Shown here: piece after piece, positions 17,375-27,690 of the stretch | Layout of the letters: the number at the start of each line of letters is the position of its first letter | How positions within the stretch are numbered: position 1 is the stretch's first letter | Source of the DNA: Stutzerimonas stutzeri | GTDB lineage: Bacteria; Pseudomonadota; Gammaproteobacteria; Pseudomonadales; Pseudomonadaceae | Direction of reading: 5' to 3' | Assembly (NCBI RefSeq): GCF_002890895.1 | Contig: NZ_POUL01000004.1 | Coordinates: forward strand, 124,001-188,000 | DNA length: 64,000 nucleotides | Notes under the pieces: model-generated | What the model was told of the DNA's origin: nothing | Seen by the model: the letters and a program-made list of their open reading frames with translations, nothing else | Database searches by the model: none | Made by a program: the position numbers and the translations under genes

Positions 17375-17568
17375 GCTTCAGGTGCCCCCTGGCGAAACGC
17401 CAGAGGGGTGAAACAGGGAAGCCGGTTCATTCGATGAAGATTCCGGCGCTGCCCCCGCAACGGTAGGCGAGACAGGACACCGCTCACAGCCACTGTGCCA
17501 CAGGCATGGGAAGGCCGCGGTTCCAGGATGCAAGGCATCCGCTCGCAAGCCCGGAGACCGGCCTGTCG
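17375..17568 (+). promoter_or_regulatory. Cobalamin (adenosylcobalamin) riboswitch
   Basis: B12-sensing leader RNA. Its conserved core is visible: GAAACAGGGAAGCCGGT at 17410-17426, GCTGCCCCCGCAACGGTA at 17448-17464 (the B12 box), CACTGTGCCACAGGCATGGGAAGG around 17491-17514, and AAGCCCGGAGACCGGCCTG at 17547-17565. It lies 123 bases upstream of btuB. Ligand binding would be expected to turn down btuB and the whole downstream cob operon. End points are approximate. Confidence 0.93.
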
Positions 17569-17690
17569 CATTCCACGGCAGTGCGGCGGGCGCTGATCGG
17601 GGTGCGGCTGCTTGCACCTGCGCTCCCTTCGCATTCTCCGTCTGCCCTTATCGACTGTTGTCGTGCGGCGGGCACGACGGAGACCTGAAC

Positions 17691-19565
17691 TTGACCTGCA
17701 AGACCCTCAACACCTCGGCAGCGTTCGTGCTGCTTGGCTATGCTTCGCTTTCCCATGCTCAGCCGGTACAGCCGCTGAATCTCAACGAACAGGTGGTCAC
17801 GGCCACGCGCACCGAGCAGGTGCTCAGCCCGATTGCCTCCACCAGCGTCATTACCCGCGAGCAGATTGTGCGCAGTCAGGTGCAGAGCGTTCCTGAACTG
17901 CTGCGCGGCCTGGCTGGCGTCAACGTTGCTTCCAACGGCGGACGCGGCAAAACCTCTTCCGTGTATGTGCGTGGTACCAGCAGCCAGCATCTGCTTGTTC
18001 TGGTTGATGGGGTGAAAATCGGATCGGCCACATCGGGCGGTGCGTCGCTTGAGAACATACCGGTCGAGCAGATCGAGCGTATCGAACTCGTCCGCGGTCC
18101 GCGTTCCAGCCTGTACGGCTCGGAAGCGGTGGGTGGGGTCATGCAGATCTTCACGCGGCGCGGCGATGGCGAAGGGTTCAAACCCTATTTCTCCGCAGGC
18201 GCGGGCAGTCGCTCCAGCTTTGACGGTACCGCCGGCATATCCGGTAGCCAGGGTGCCGGTTGGTTCAATCTCGGCGTGGCGAGCGCGTCAACCGACGGCA
18301 TCAATTCGCGAGCCTATCGGCCCACTTCGCCTCGCGCCTATGAAGCTGATGCCGACGGTTATCGTGAGCTGTCGGGCGCCTTGCGCGGCGGCTACCGCTT
18401 CGACAGTGGGCTGGTGCTGGATGGCAGCTGGCTGCACGTCGACACTCACAGCGACTACGACTCCCGCTCCAATTCGGGTGCTACGGGCCGCTTTGCCTAT
18501 AGCGACGGCAGTCAGCAAGTCATCGGCGGCCGGGCACGATTCACGCCAATCGATCCATGGCTGGTCACCCTGCAGGCCGGGCATAGCGAAGACAACACCG
18601 ACAATTTCCGTGACGGTCGTTTCTATTCGCGTTTCGATACCAAGCGCGATTCTTTCAATTGGCAGAATGATTTCAGCGTGGCTGAAGACCAGCTGCTCAC
18701 GCTTGGTTTCGACTACCAGCAAGACCGCATCGACGTGACGGACGACTATGCGGTCGACACGCGCGACAACAAGGGCGCCTATCTTCAGTACCAGGGTCGC
18801 TTCGGCCGTCACGGCGTGTTGGCCGGCCTGCGTCGCGATGACAACGAGCAGTTCGGCAACCATGACACCGGCAATCTTGGCTGGAGCTATGACCTGCGTG
18901 ACAACCTGATACTGAGCGCGTCCTACGGCACGGCATTCAAGGCGCCCACCTTCAACGATCTCTACGCGCCGGACACCGGCTTCACTGCCGGCAACCCCGA
19001 CCTGCAGCCGGAGGAGTCGCAGAGCTATGAGCTGGGCCTGAAGGGAGAGCAGCAATGGGGCGAGTGGAGCCTCAACGCGTTCGAAAACCAGATTGACGAC
19101 CTGATCATCTGGAGTGGCAGCAGTCCGATGCAGCCGCAGAACGTCGATGTGGCGCGCATTCGCGGGATCGAAGGCGTGGTCGGCACCGAGCTGCTGGGCT
19201 GGGATGTCGTCACCTCGGTGACCGTCCTCGACCCGCAGGACCGTAGCAAGGCCAATCACGGGCATCTGCTGCCGCGGCGTGCCAAACGGACGCTGAATGT
19301 CGACCTGGACCGTGCCATTGGCCGCTTTGCTGTCGGCACGACGCTGTACGCAGCGAGTGAGCGTTTCGACAAATCCAGCAATACCGAAGCCGAGCGTTTG
19401 CCCGGTTACGCCCTCGTAGACCTGCGTGGTGAGTACCGTCTCGATGATGCCTGGCGATTGCAGGCAAAGCTGAGCAACCTGTTCGACCGCGATTACGAAA
19501 CCGCCCAGACCTATGAACAGCCCGGCCGCGCGATCCATTTCACGATCCGCTACCAGGCACTCTAA
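17691..19565 (+). CDS. btuB: TonB-dependent vitamin B12 receptor BtuB
   Basis: Outer-membrane 22-strand barrel that imports cobalamin using TonB energy. 624 residues with signal peptide (hydrophobic AAFVLLGYASLSHA ending before QP), TonB-box-like EQVVTATRTE, a plug domain (ITREQI, SVYVRGTSSQH, ERIELVRGPRSSLYGSEAVGG) and a barrel ending in aromatic-rich FTIRYQAL. I chose TTG 17691 with GGAGA about 7 bases upstream; GTG 17658 is possible but has no Shine-Dalgarno. The cobalamin riboswitch upstream and cob genes downstream support B12 over other TonB substrates. Confidence 0.93.
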   Translation: MTCKTLNTSAAFVLLGYASLSHAQPVQPLNLNEQVVTATRTEQVLSPIASTSVITREQIVRSQVQSVPELLRGLAGVNVASNGGRGKTSSVYVRGTSSQHLLVLVDGVKIGSATSGGASLENIPVEQIERIELVRGPRSSLYGSEAVGGVMQIFTRRGDGEGFKPYFSAGAGSRSSFDGTAGISGSQGAGWFNLGVASASTDGINSRAYRPTSPRAYEADADGYRELSGALRGGYRFDSGLVLDGSWLHVDTHSDYDSRSNSGATGRFAYSDGSQQVIGGRARFTPIDPWLVTLQAGHSEDNTDNFRDGRFYSRFDTKRDSFNWQNDFSVAEDQLLTLGFDYQQDRIDVTDDYAVDTRDNKGAYLQYQGRFGRHGVLAGLRRDDNEQFGNHDTGNLGWSYDLRDNLILSASYGTAFKAPTFNDLYAPDTGFTAGNPDLQPEESQSYELGLKGEQQWGEWSLNAFENQIDDLIIWSGSSPMQPQNVDVARIRGIEGVVGTELLGWDVVTSVTVLDPQDRSKANHGHLLPRRAKRTLNVDLDRAIGRFAVGTTLYAASERFDKSSNTEAERLPGYALVDLRGEYRLDDAWRLQAKLSNLFDRDYETAQTYEQPGRAIHFTIRYQAL

Positions 19566-19603
19566 TCGCGCCCGCTGGCGCGCTGCCCCAAAGGAGAACA
19601 CCG

Positions 19604-20173
19604 ATGATAAAACTGTCCCCAAGAGCCCAACTGGCTGTCGGTATTGCACTGGCGGTGCTGATGGCTATGACCCGTGGCCAACACTTCGCCTCGGTAAATT
19701 TGCCAAGCGCTTCATGGGCGGTGTTCTTTCTGGCGGGTGTGCTGCTGGCGCCGCGCTGGGTGTTTCCGGCTTTGTTTGTCGAGGCGTCGCTGCTGGATTT
19801 CGCCGCCATCCAATGGCAGGGCGTGAGCAGTTATTGCATGTCACCGGCTTACTGGATGCTGATGCCTGCCTACGGCTCCCTGTGGTTCGGCGGACGGATG
19901 TATGCGCGGTTGCACCGTGACCAACTGAGCAGCCTGGCGTTGCTGGCGGGCGTCGTGGTGCTCAGCGCCTTCGTGTGCTACCTGTTTTCCGGCGGTGGTT
20001 TCCTGTTTTTCTCCGGCCGCTATCCGGATCCGAGCCTGGCGCACCTGGCTGAGCGCATCGGCACCTACTACCCCCGTTACCTGGGCAATCTGGCCCTGTA
20101 TGTCGGCACAGCTGCGGTCTTGTTCGTCGGGCTGCGTGCTTGGACTGCACAGCGTGAAGGCGCTCGAGCATGA
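19604..20173 (+). CDS. btuM: BtuM-like cobalamin membrane transporter
   Basis: 189-residue inner-membrane protein with about six helices, resembling the ECF S-component-like BtuM family, predicted to carry cobalamin across the cytoplasmic membrane. In the characterised Thiobacillus BtuM a cysteine near residue 80 ligates cobalt and drives decyanation; here Cys78 occurs in the matching GVSSYCMSPAYW context. The segment LPSASWAVFFLAGVLL also fits the family. It lies between btuB and cobO, overlaps cobO by 4 bases and is preceded by AAAGGAGA. Assignment rests on motif memory and context. Confidence 0.75.
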   Translation: MIKLSPRAQLAVGIALAVLMAMTRGQHFASVNLPSASWAVFFLAGVLLAPRWVFPALFVEASLLDFAAIQWQGVSSYCMSPAYWMLMPAYGSLWFGGRMYARLHRDQLSSLALLAGVVVLSAFVCYLFSGGGFLFFSGRYPDPSLAHLAERIGTYYPRYLGNLALYVGTAAVLFVGLRAWTAQREGARA

Positions 20174-20781
20174 GTGAGTCCAGCGAGCGCGATGCCCGCC
20201 ACAAGGCGCGCATGCAGCGTAAAAAGGCCGTGGTAGACGAGAAGATTGCCGAAGCACAGGACGAGCACGGTTTGCTGCTGGTCCACACCGGCAATGGCAA
20301 GGGCAAGAGCAGCTCGGCCTTTGGCATGGTGGCTCGTGCCCTCGGCCACGGTATCAAGGTTGGCGTGGTGCAGTTCATCAAAGGCGCTGCCAGCACCGGC
20401 GAGGAGAGTTTCTTCCGACGCTTTCCCGACGAGGTTCGCTACCACGTGATGGGCGAAGGGTTCACCTGGGAAACCCAGGACCGCCAGCGTGATATCGCCA
20501 AAGCAAAGGAGGCGTGGAACGTCGCGGCTCAACTGTTGGCCGATCCGGAGGTTGGCCTGGTGGTGCTGGATGAGCTGAACATCGCGCTCAAATATGGCTA
20601 CCTGGAGCTTGATCCGGTGCTGGCTGATATCGAGTCGCGACCGCTGTTGCAGCATGTGGTGGTCACCGGCCGCGGCGCGCCGCCGGGGTTGATTGAAGCC
20701 GCCGACACCGTGACTGAAATGAGCTTGGTCAAGCATGCTTTCAAAGCGGGTGTGAAAGCGCAGAAGGGAATCGAATTTTGA
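20170..20781 (+). CDS. cobO: Cob(I)yrinic acid a,c-diamide adenosyltransferase
   Basis: 203-residue ATP:corrinoid adenosyltransferase of the CobO/BtuR/CobA type, which attaches the 5'-deoxyadenosyl group to Co(I). The Walker A motif GNGKGKSS is at residues 41-48, and the VVLDELNIALKYGYL segment contains the conserved acidic strand end. Overlaps btuM by 4 bases; the next gene, cobB, starts 43 bases after it. Confidence 0.96.
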   Translation: MSESSERDARHKARMQRKKAVVDEKIAEAQDEHGLLLVHTGNGKGKSSSAFGMVARALGHGIKVGVVQFIKGAASTGEESFFRRFPDEVRYHVMGEGFTWETQDRQRDIAKAKEAWNVAAQLLADPEVGLVVLDELNIALKYGYLELDPVLADIESRPLLQHVVVTGRGAPPGLIEAADTVTEMSLVKHAFKAGVKAQKGIEF

Positions 20782-20824
20782 CGCTTGAGCTAAGGGTGTG
20801 TGCTGCTGGAGGCGGAGGCGGGCG

Positions 20825-22120
20825 ATGAACACTTCGCATCATTGCCCAGCCTTGCTGATAGCCGCACCCGCCTCAGGCCAGGGTAAAACCACTGTAACGG
20901 CTGGCCTGGCTCGCTTGCACACCCGTCAAGGTAAACGGGTGCGTGTATTCAAGTGCGGGCCGGATTTTCTGGATCCCATGGTGCTGGCGCGCGCCAGCGG
21001 CCACCCGGTCTATCAGCTCGACCTGTGGATGGTGGGCGAGGCCGAAAGTCGCCGCCTGCTCTGGGAAGCGGCGCGCGATGCCGATCTGATTCTTATCGAA
21101 GGGGTCATGGGACTGTTCGATGGCACGCCCTCGGCAGCGGATCTGGCGCGCCAGTTCGGAGTACCGGTTTTGGCGGTAGTCGATGGTTCGGCGATGGCAC
21201 AGACCTTCGGGGCGCTCGCCCACGGTTTGGCCAGTTATCAGCCGGATCTGCCGTTTGCCGGTGTGTTGGCCAACCGGGTCGGTAGCGGCCGACACGGTGA
21301 AATCCTTCGCGACTGCCTGCCTGAGAATCTCGGTTGGTTCGGCGCCCTGCCTCGCGCTGAATCTGTTGGCCTGCCCAGCCGTCATCTGGGTCTCGTACAG
21401 GCGCAGGAGCTGGCCGATCTGGACGCCCGACTCGACGCGGCTGCCGACGCCCTGGCGGCGAGCGCGGATTGCAGCCTGCCAGCAGCGATCAGCTTTCCGC
21501 CACCGGCACCCGAGACACTGCCGAAACTGTTGAGCGGGGTGCGTATCGGTGTGGCACGTGACGCCGCCTTCTCGTTCGTCTATCAGGCCAATCTCGATCT
21601 GTTGCAAGCGCTGGGCGCGGAGCTGCTGTTCTTCTCGCCGCTGCGATTTTCCCGTTTGCCTGCTGTGGATAGCCTTTACTTGCCGGGCGGCTACCCGGAG
21701 CTGCATCTGCGAGCGTTGAGCCGCAACCATGCGATGGCTGAGGCGATACGCGCCCATCACGATGCAGGCAAGCCAATGCTTGCCGAATGTGGCGGCATGC
21801 TTTATCTGCTCGACGGCCTGACCGGCCAGGACGGAATCCGGGAGAGCATGCTTGGCTTGATTCCTGGCGAAGCGCAGATGCAGAAGCGCTTTACCGCACT
21901 GGCGCTGCAGGAGGTGCAGCTGCCGGAAGGGCGCCTGCGTGGCCACACCTTTCACCATTCCTCGCTCGAATCGCCAATGCAGCCACTGGCGAGAGGCGAA
22001 TGCCCAAACTACAAACGAACGGCTGAGGCGGTGTACCGGCAGGGTCGGCTGACGGCTTCCTATATTCACTTCTACATGCCGTCCGATTTCCGCGCGGCTG
22101 CGGCAATGCTCTGTCCATGA
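20825..22120 (+). CDS. cobB: Cobyrinate a,c-diamide synthase
   Basis: 431-residue glutamine-dependent amidotransferase (CobB/CbiA) that amidates corrin carboxyls a and c. The N-terminal P-loop ATPase domain has APASGQGKTT at residues 14-23 and the GVMGLFDG motif; the C-terminal class I glutaminase-like domain has the nucleophile Cys in LAECGGMLYL and a late His in FHHSS. ATG 20825 with GGAGGCGGAGG upstream was preferred over the 9-residue longer start. Overlaps bluB by 4 bases. Confidence 0.94.
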   Translation: MNTSHHCPALLIAAPASGQGKTTVTAGLARLHTRQGKRVRVFKCGPDFLDPMVLARASGHPVYQLDLWMVGEAESRRLLWEAARDADLILIEGVMGLFDGTPSAADLARQFGVPVLAVVDGSAMAQTFGALAHGLASYQPDLPFAGVLANRVGSGRHGEILRDCLPENLGWFGALPRAESVGLPSRHLGLVQAQELADLDARLDAAADALAASADCSLPAAISFPPPAPETLPKLLSGVRIGVARDAAFSFVYQANLDLLQALGAELLFFSPLRFSRLPAVDSLYLPGGYPELHLRALSRNHAMAEAIRAHHDAGKPMLAECGGMLYLLDGLTGQDGIRESMLGLIPGEAQMQKRFTALALQEVQLPEGRLRGHTFHHSSLESPMQPLARGECPNYKRTAEAVYRQGRLTASYIHFYMPSDFRAAAAMLCP

Positions 22121-22767
22121 ACGATTCAGCCTTCACCGACGAGCAGCGGGCCGGAGTTTACCGGGCCATTGGCGAGCGGCGCGACATGCGGCATTTCAAC
22201 GGAGGCGACGTCGCACCGGCGCTGCTGGCGCGCCTGCTCGAAGCCGCGCATCAGGCGCCCAGCGTGGGCTTGATGCAGCCTTGGCGTTTTCTGCGTATCA
22301 GCCTTCCTGAATTGCGAAGCGCCATTGCCGATCTGGTCGAGGAGGAGCGACTCCTGACCGCTGATGCGCTGGGCGAGCGTGGCGAGGCATTCATGAAGCT
22401 CAAGGTTGAGGGCATTCACGATTGCGCTGAGTTGCTGGTCGTCGCGTTGATGGAGGGTCGCGAGGCCCACGTGTTTGGCCGTCGCACAATGCCGGACATG
22501 GACCTCGCTTCGGCTGCCTGTGCGATCCAGAATCTCTGGCTCGCTGCGCGGGCTGAAGGGCTGGGCATGGGCTGGGTATCGCTATTCGATCCTCAAGCGC
22601 TAGCCGATCTGCTGCAGATGCCCACGGGGGCCAAGCCGGTTGCGGTGATTTGCCTTGGCCCGGTGGCTGAGTTCTACCCTTCGCCAATGCTCGCGCTTGA
22701 AGGTTGGACCCAGCCGCGACAACTCACTGAGTTGCTGTTCGATAATTACTGGGACCGTCAGTCGTGA
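22117..22767 (+). CDS. bluB: 5,6-dimethylbenzimidazole synthase BluB
   Basis: 216-residue nitroreductase-fold flavin-destroying enzyme that makes the lower ligand 5,6-dimethylbenzimidazole from FMNH2 and O2. Family features: RRDMRHF near residue 22-28, [42 protein letters not shown] and the WDRQS end. Its presence indicates an oxygen-dependent route to true B12. It overlaps both neighbours by 4 bases. Confidence 0.95.
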   Translation: MNDSAFTDEQRAGVYRAIGERRDMRHFNGGDVAPALLARLLEAAHQAPSVGLMQPWRFLRISLPELRSAIADLVEEERLLTADALGERGEAFMKLKVEGIHDCAELLVVALMEGREAHVFGRRTMPDMDLASAACAIQNLWLAARAEGLGMGWVSLFDPQALADLLQMPTGAKPVAVICLGPVAEFYPSPMLALEGWTQPRQLTELLFDNYWDRQS

Positions 22768-23675
22768 GCGTGGCCCTAAGCTGTTTAGCGGGGGTTGCGC
22801 TGGATGCGGCACTCGGCGAACCGCGTCGCGGTCACCCGCTGATTGCATTCGGCACGCTGGCTGATCGGCTCGAGCGCCACTTCAACGGGCCCGACGGTCG
22901 CGGTTGGCGCAGCCACGGCGTAACTGCCTGGTGTCTCGCCGTGCTGCCGCTTACGGGATTGGCGTGGCTACTCGGTTCATTGCCGGGCGTTGGCTGGCTG
23001 GTTGAGATCTGCTTGCTCTATATGGCTCTGGGTCTACGCAGTCTTGGCGACCATTTGCTGCCGGTTGCCCGTGCGCTGCGCCAGGGTGACTTGGCCGAGG
23101 CGCGCTTGCGTGTCGGGTTCATCGTCAGCCGCGATACGCGCGAGCTCGACGAGCAGGGCGTCGCCCGGGCGGCGACCGAGTCGGCACTGGAGAACGGGAG
23201 CGATGCGGTATTCGCCGCGCTTTTCTGGTTGGTGCTGGCGGGCGCGCCGGGCGTGATCCTGTACCGACTGAGCAATACGCTCGATGCCATGTGGGGCTAC
23301 CGCAATGAGCGCTTCGAGCGATTCGGCTGGGCTGCGGCGCGTATCGATGACGTGCTCAACTTCATTCCTGCCCGGCTGGTTGCGCTGACCTATGCCTTGC
23401 TGGGCCAGACGCGCCGAGCCTGGCGCTGCTGGCGTACCCAGGCGCCGCTTTGGGACAGCCCCAACGCCGGGCCCGTGATGGCTGCCGGGGCGGGGGCATT
23501 GGGCGTGGCGTTGGGCGGTTCGGCGGTCTACCACGGCGAGCTGCACCACAGACCCGTGCTTGGCGAAGGCGAAGCGCCTCAGGCGCGCGACATCGAACGC
23601 GCATTGGACATGGTCTGGGCGGGCGTCGGTCTGTGGTTGTTGGTGCTGTTGTTCGGAGACTGGTTGAGTGCTTGA
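22764..23675 (+). CDS. cbiB: Adenosylcobinamide-phosphate synthase CbiB
   Basis: 303-residue polytopic membrane protein (CbiB, called CobD in Pseudomonas denitrificans) that joins aminopropanol phosphate to adenosylcobyric acid. Landmarks: [17 protein letters not shown] at the N-terminus, [31 protein letters not shown] and the [12 protein letters not shown] stretch, which are all characteristic. GTG start at 22764 overlapping the bluB stop by 4 bases. It overlaps the next gene by 8 bases. Confidence 0.95.
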   Translation: MSVALSCLAGVALDAALGEPRRGHPLIAFGTLADRLERHFNGPDGRGWRSHGVTAWCLAVLPLTGLAWLLGSLPGVGWLVEICLLYMALGLRSLGDHLLPVARALRQGDLAEARLRVGFIVSRDTRELDEQGVARAATESALENGSDAVFAALFWLVLAGAPGVILYRLSNTLDAMWGYRNERFERFGWAAARIDDVLNFIPARLVALTYALLGQTRRAWRCWRTQAPLWDSPNAGPVMAAGAGALGVALGGSAVYHGELHHRPVLGEGEAPQARDIERALDMVWAGVGLWLLVLLFGDWLSA

Positions 23676-24660
23676 GCATGGCGGAAGGCTGCGCAGGGCG
23701 GCCGAGCATTTCGATATTCCGCTGCAGGATTGGCTGGATCTTTCCACTGGCATCGCACCTTACGGTTTCGATCTGCCGGCCATTCCCGCCGAAGCCTGGA
23801 GGCGTCTGCCGGAAACAGAAGACAAACTGGAGCCCGCTGCACAGGCCTATTTCGGTGCCACCTCGCTACTGCCAGTGGCCGGCTCCCAGGCAGCGATTCA
23901 AATGTTGCCGCGCCTGCGCGGGCCGCTGCAGGTCGGAATCGTCTCGCCCTGTTATGCAGAGCACGCAGCGGCATGGCGCCGGGAAGGGCACCGCCTCAGC
24001 GAATTCAGCGAGGGCAGCGTGCCGCGGGCCCTCGATAGTCTCGATGTGCTGGTTGTGGTCAACCCGAATAACCCCACTGGACGTCTGCTGCCACCGGAGC
24101 AATTACTCGGCTGGCATGGCCGTCTTGCCGAGCGTGGTGGCTGGCTGATTGTCGACGAAGCTTTCATGGACCCAACCCCGTCTAACAGCCTGGCCCCGCA
24201 TAGCCACTTACCAGGGCTGATCGTTTTGCGCTCGTTCGGCAAGTTTTTCGGCATGGCCGGTGCGCGGCTGGGTTTCGTGCTGGCGGAGCAAGGCTTGCTG
24301 TCCGTGCTCGGCGATGCCCTTGGGCCATGGCCGATTGCCGGCCCGTCACGTTTCATCGGTACCGTCTTGCTTGGTGATCGTGAGGGGCAGCACCGTCAAC
24401 GCGAGCGCTTGCGAAACGATAGCGAGCGACTGGCGCAGCTGCTTTCAGAGCAGGGGTTGCCGCCCACCGGGGGCTGCGGGCTTTTTCATTGGGTTGTGAC
24501 GGAGGAAGCCACGATGCTTCACGAGTTTCTGGCCTGCCAGGGCATTCTGGTGCGTCGCTTCCTGTGTCCGTCGAGTGTGCGCTTCGGGCTGCCGGCGGAC
24601 GAAGCCGGATGGGCGCGGCTGACCCGGGCGCTGATCAGCTATCAGGCGGTACGCACATGA
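23668..24660 (+). CDS. cobD: Threonine-phosphate decarboxylase (PLP enzyme)
   Basis: 330-residue fold-type I aminotransferase-like enzyme (CobD in Salmonella, CobC in P. denitrificans naming) that makes (R)-1-amino-2-propanol phosphate for CbiB, the preceding gene. Motifs: [12 protein letters not shown] at the start, NPNNPTGR, and the PLP lysine in [20 protein letters not shown] start at 23668, overlapping cbiB by 8 bases; overlaps cobQ by 4 bases. Confidence 0.93.
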   Translation: MLEHGGRLRRAAEHFDIPLQDWLDLSTGIAPYGFDLPAIPAEAWRRLPETEDKLEPAAQAYFGATSLLPVAGSQAAIQMLPRLRGPLQVGIVSPCYAEHAAAWRREGHRLSEFSEGSVPRALDSLDVLVVVNPNNPTGRLLPPEQLLGWHGRLAERGGWLIVDEAFMDPTPSNSLAPHSHLPGLIVLRSFGKFFGMAGARLGFVLAEQGLLSVLGDALGPWPIAGPSRFIGTVLLGDREGQHRQRERLRNDSERLAQLLSEQGLPPTGGCGLFHWVVTEEATMLHEFLACQGILVRRFLCPSSVRFGLPADEAGWARLTRALISYQAVRT

Positions 24661-26126
24661 GCACCTTGATGGTTCAGGGCACAACCTCCGACGCTGGCAA
24701 GAGCACGCTGGTGACCGCACTTTGTCGCTGGCTCAAGCGAAAGGGCATCACCGTCGTGCCGTTCAAACCGCAGAACATGGCGCTGAACAGCGCGGTTACC
24801 GCCGACGGTGGCGAGATCGGGCGTGCTCAAGCGGTGCAGGCCCAGGCCGCCGGCTTGCCGCCGCACACCGACATGAATCCAATCCTGCTCAAGCCCAACA
24901 GCGATGTGGGCGCGCAGGTCATCATTCACGGCCGGGCCGTCGGCAACATGGATGCGGTGGCCTATCACGACTACAAACGCGTGGCGATGGAGGCGGTGCT
25001 GGCGTCGCACAAGCGCCTCAGCGATGGCTATCAGGTGGTGATGGTCGAGGGCGCGGGTTCGCCGGCCGAGATCAATCTGCGCGCCAACGATATCGCCAAT
25101 ATGGGCTTTGCCGAAAAGGTGGACTGCCCGGTGATCCTCATCGCCGATATCGATAAGGGCGGGGTGTTCGCGCATCTGGTCGGAACACTGGAATTGCTCA
25201 GCCCAAGTGAGCAGGCACGGGTCAAAGGCTTTGTTATCAACCGCTTTCGCGGTGATATTGCGCTGCTGCAGCCGGGCCTCGACTGGCTCGAGCAGCGCAC
25301 GGGCAAGCCCGTTCTCGGGGTGCTGCCTTACCTTATGGATTTCCACCTCGAAGCAGAAGACGCCGTCGACGTGCGTCAGTCGGCGAAGAGCGAGCAGACC
25401 CTGAAAGTGGTGGTGCCGGTGTTGCCGCGTATCAGCAACCACACCGACTTCGATCCGCTGCGTTTGCATCCGCAGGTTGATCTCTGCTTTATCGGGCCGG
25501 GGCAAACTGTGCCATCTGCCGATCTGATTATCCTGCCGGGATCGAAAAGCGTGCGCGCGGACCTTGCATGGTTGCGCGCGCAAGGTTGGGAGCCGGCGAT
25601 CCAGCGGCATCTGCGCTACGGCGGCAAGGTGCTGGGGATTTGTGGCGGCCTGCAGATGCTGGGCGACGCAATTGCCGACCCGCTGGGGCTGGAAGGACCG
25701 GCTGGGCAAAGCGACGGGCTGGGACTGCTGAGGTTCTCCACGACGCTGGCTGCGCACAAGCAGCTGCGCAACGTCAGGGGTCGACTGGCGATTGATGGCG
25801 CCGACATCACCGGCTACGAGATTCACGCGGGCATCAGTGACGGACCGGCACTGGAGCGTGCTGCCGTACGACTCGAAGAGGGGCGCGGTGACGGTGCGAT
25901 CAGCGAGGATGGCCAGGTGCTCGGCACCTACCTCCATGGCCTGTTCGAGTCTCCCGCTGCTTGCGAGTCACTGCTGCGCTGGGCCGGGCTGGAGAAGGCG
26001 CAGCGGGTCGATTACCAGGCACTGCGCGAACGGGACATCGAGCGCCTGGCGGATCTGGTGGACAAGCATCTGGACGCCTCGCAGCTGTTGGCGCTTTGCG
26101 GGCTATCAAGGGAGACGGGGGCATGA
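24657..26126 (+). CDS. cobQ: Cobyric acid synthase CobQ
   Basis: 489-residue glutamine-dependent synthase that amidates corrin carboxyls b, d, e and g. The N-terminal ATPase domain starts with GTTSDAGKS (residues 8-16) and contains [11 protein letters not shown] and [13 protein letters not shown]; the C-terminal glutaminase domain has [10 protein letters not shown] with the nucleophilic Cys and GYEIHAG. ATG 24657 overlaps the cobD stop by 4 bases. The longer in-frame start within cobD was rejected. Confidence 0.96.
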   Translation: MSTLMVQGTTSDAGKSTLVTALCRWLKRKGITVVPFKPQNMALNSAVTADGGEIGRAQAVQAQAAGLPPHTDMNPILLKPNSDVGAQVIIHGRAVGNMDAVAYHDYKRVAMEAVLASHKRLSDGYQVVMVEGAGSPAEINLRANDIANMGFAEKVDCPVILIADIDKGGVFAHLVGTLELLSPSEQARVKGFVINRFRGDIALLQPGLDWLEQRTGKPVLGVLPYLMDFHLEAEDAVDVRQSAKSEQTLKVVVPVLPRISNHTDFDPLRLHPQVDLCFIGPGQTVPSADLIILPGSKSVRADLAWLRAQGWEPAIQRHLRYGGKVLGICGGLQMLGDAIADPLGLEGPAGQSDGLGLLRFSTTLAAHKQLRNVRGRLAIDGADITGYEIHAGISDGPALERAAVRLEEGRGDGAISEDGQVLGTYLHGLFESPAACESLLRWAGLEKAQRVDYQALRERDIERLADLVDKHLDASQLLALCGLSRETGA

Positions 26127-26644
26127 TTGAGCTCATCCTCGGTGGGGCGCGGTCCGGAAAGAGCCGGTTGGCCGAGCGGCTTGCCGTTGAAAGTGGCCTG
26201 GCGGTCACTTACATCGCCACGAGCCAGCCGCTTGACGGCGAGATGAGCGAGCGCATCGCTCATCATCGTGCCCGGCGCCCTGCCAGCTGGGGGCTGATTG
26301 AAGAACCACTGGCGCTGGCTTCAATCCTGCGCGAACACGCCCGAGCGGATCGCTGCCTGCTGGTGGACTGCCTGACACTATGGCTCACCAATTTGCTGAT
26401 GCTGGACGACGAGACTCGCCTGGTTGAGGAGCGCGATGCCTTGCTCGAGTGTCTTCATGAGCTGCCGGGACGGGTAGTGATGGTGAGCAATGAAACCGGG
26501 CTGGGTGTGGTGCCGCTGGGCGAGCTGACCCGCCGTTATGTCGATGAAACCGGCCTGTTACATCAAGCCATCGCCGAGCGTTGTCAGCGGGTGATCTTTA
26601 CCGTGGCGGGCTTGCCAATGACCCTTAAAGGAGTGGCGCTTTGA
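26123..26644 (+). CDS. cobU: Adenosylcobinamide kinase / guanylyltransferase
   Basis: 173-residue bifunctional enzyme (CobU/CobP) that phosphorylates adenosylcobinamide and adds GMP, for nucleotide-loop assembly. P-loop GGARSGKS at residues 6-13, guanylylation region [10 protein letters not shown] with its His, and [15 protein letters not shown] 26123 overlaps cobQ by 4 bases; TTG of cobT overlaps its own stop by 4. Confidence 0.95.
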   Translation: MIELILGGARSGKSRLAERLAVESGLAVTYIATSQPLDGEMSERIAHHRARRPASWGLIEEPLALASILREHARADRCLLVDCLTLWLTNLLMLDDETRLVEERDALLECLHELPGRVVMVSNETGLGVVPLGELTRRYVDETGLLHQAIAERCQRVIFTVAGLPMTLKGVAL

Positions 26645-27690
26645 ACACGCAGTGGTGGTTGGAGGCCTGCCGGGTACCGGACGAAGTGGCACGCCGGGCG
26701 GCACAGCAGCGCGATGCTCAGCTGACTAAACCGGCGGGTGCGCTGGGGCGTATCGACTCGGTGATCCCCCAGCTGGCGTCTTTGCAAGGGCGCGAGCGAC
26801 CCTCGGTTCAGCGTATTTTCATCGCCATTTTTGCCGGAGATCACGGTGTCGCCGAGGAAGGTATCTCGGCATTTCCGCAATCGGTCACTGGTCAGATGCT
26901 TGGTAACTTCGTCAACGGCGGCGCCGCGATCAGTGTGCTTGCCAAGCAGCTCGACGCGATGCTGGAGGTGATTGATCTGGGAACGGTGGCTCCGTTGTCG
27001 CTGCCTCGGGTGCGCCATCTTTCGCTGGGGCCGGGCACCCGCAATTTCACCAGAGAATCGGCCATGAGTGCCGAAACCTGCCAGCTCGCCATGGAGGCTG
27101 GGCGCGACACTGTGCTGCGGGCGCAACAACAGCGCAGCGAGCTGTTCATTGGCGGCGAAATGGGCATCGGCAATACCACTACTGCGGCGGCGCTGGCCTG
27201 CGCCTTGCTGGGTTGCGCGCCTCACGAACTGGCTGGGCCAGGCACCGGCCTGGATGCGGCTGGTATTGCCCAAAAGAGTGCAGTCATCGAACGGGCGCTG
27301 GCGCTGCATGCGGGGCCGCACGACACCTTTGGCTGGATGCAGCGGGTCGGTGGTTTCGAACTGGCCGCGCTCACCAGCGCTTATATTGCCTGCGCGCAGC
27401 TAGGAATCGTCGCGCTGGTCGACGGTTATATCTGCAGTGTGGCAGCGTTGTGCGCCGTGCGGCTGAATCCGGCGTGTCGTGACTGGCTGCTCTTCGCGCA
27501 CCGCTCGGCCGAGCCGGGCCATCTCGCTGTGCTTACAGCCCTGGATGCAAGCCCGCTTCTGGATCTCGGTCTGCGGCTAGGCGAGGGCAGCGGCGCGGCG
27601 CTGGCGGTTCCGCTGCTTCGGCTGGCCTGCGCGCTTCACGACGGCATGGCCACGTTCGACGAAGCTGCTGTCGCGGCGAAGCACTCATGA
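26641..27690 (+). CDS. cobT: Nicotinate-nucleotide-dimethylbenzimidazole phosphoribosyltransferase
   Basis: 349-residue CobT, which activates dimethylbenzimidazole (the BluB product) to alpha-ribazole phosphate. Motifs: [40 protein letters not shown], and the catalytic Glu in [11 protein letters not shown] near residue 317. TTG start at 26641, overlapping the cobU TGA in TTGA. Confidence 0.96.
   Translation: MNTQWWLEACRVPDEVARRAAQQRDAQLTKPAGALGRIDSVIPQLASLQGRERPSVQRIFIAIFAGDHGVAEEGISAFPQSVTGQMLGNFVNGGAAISVLAKQLDAMLEVIDLGTVAPLSLPRVRHLSLGPGTRNFTRESAMSAETCQLAMEAGRDTVLRAQQQRSELFIGGEMGIGNTTTAAALACALLGCAPHELAGPGTGLDAAGIAQKSAVIERALALHAGPHDTFGWMQRVGGFELAALTSAYIACAQLGIVALVDGYICSVAALCAVRLNPACRDWLLFAHRSAEPGHLAVLTALDASPLLDLGLRLGEGSGAALAVPLLRLACALHDGMATFDEAAVAAKHS

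Noticed and set aside
18288..19649. 453-residue minus-strand frame
   Set aside because: Antisense shadow of btuB; no domain recognisable.
20873..22069. 398-residue minus-strand frame
   Set aside because: Antisense shadow of cobB.
24642..25937. 431-residue minus-strand frame
   Set aside because: Antisense shadow of cobQ, which has full family motifs.
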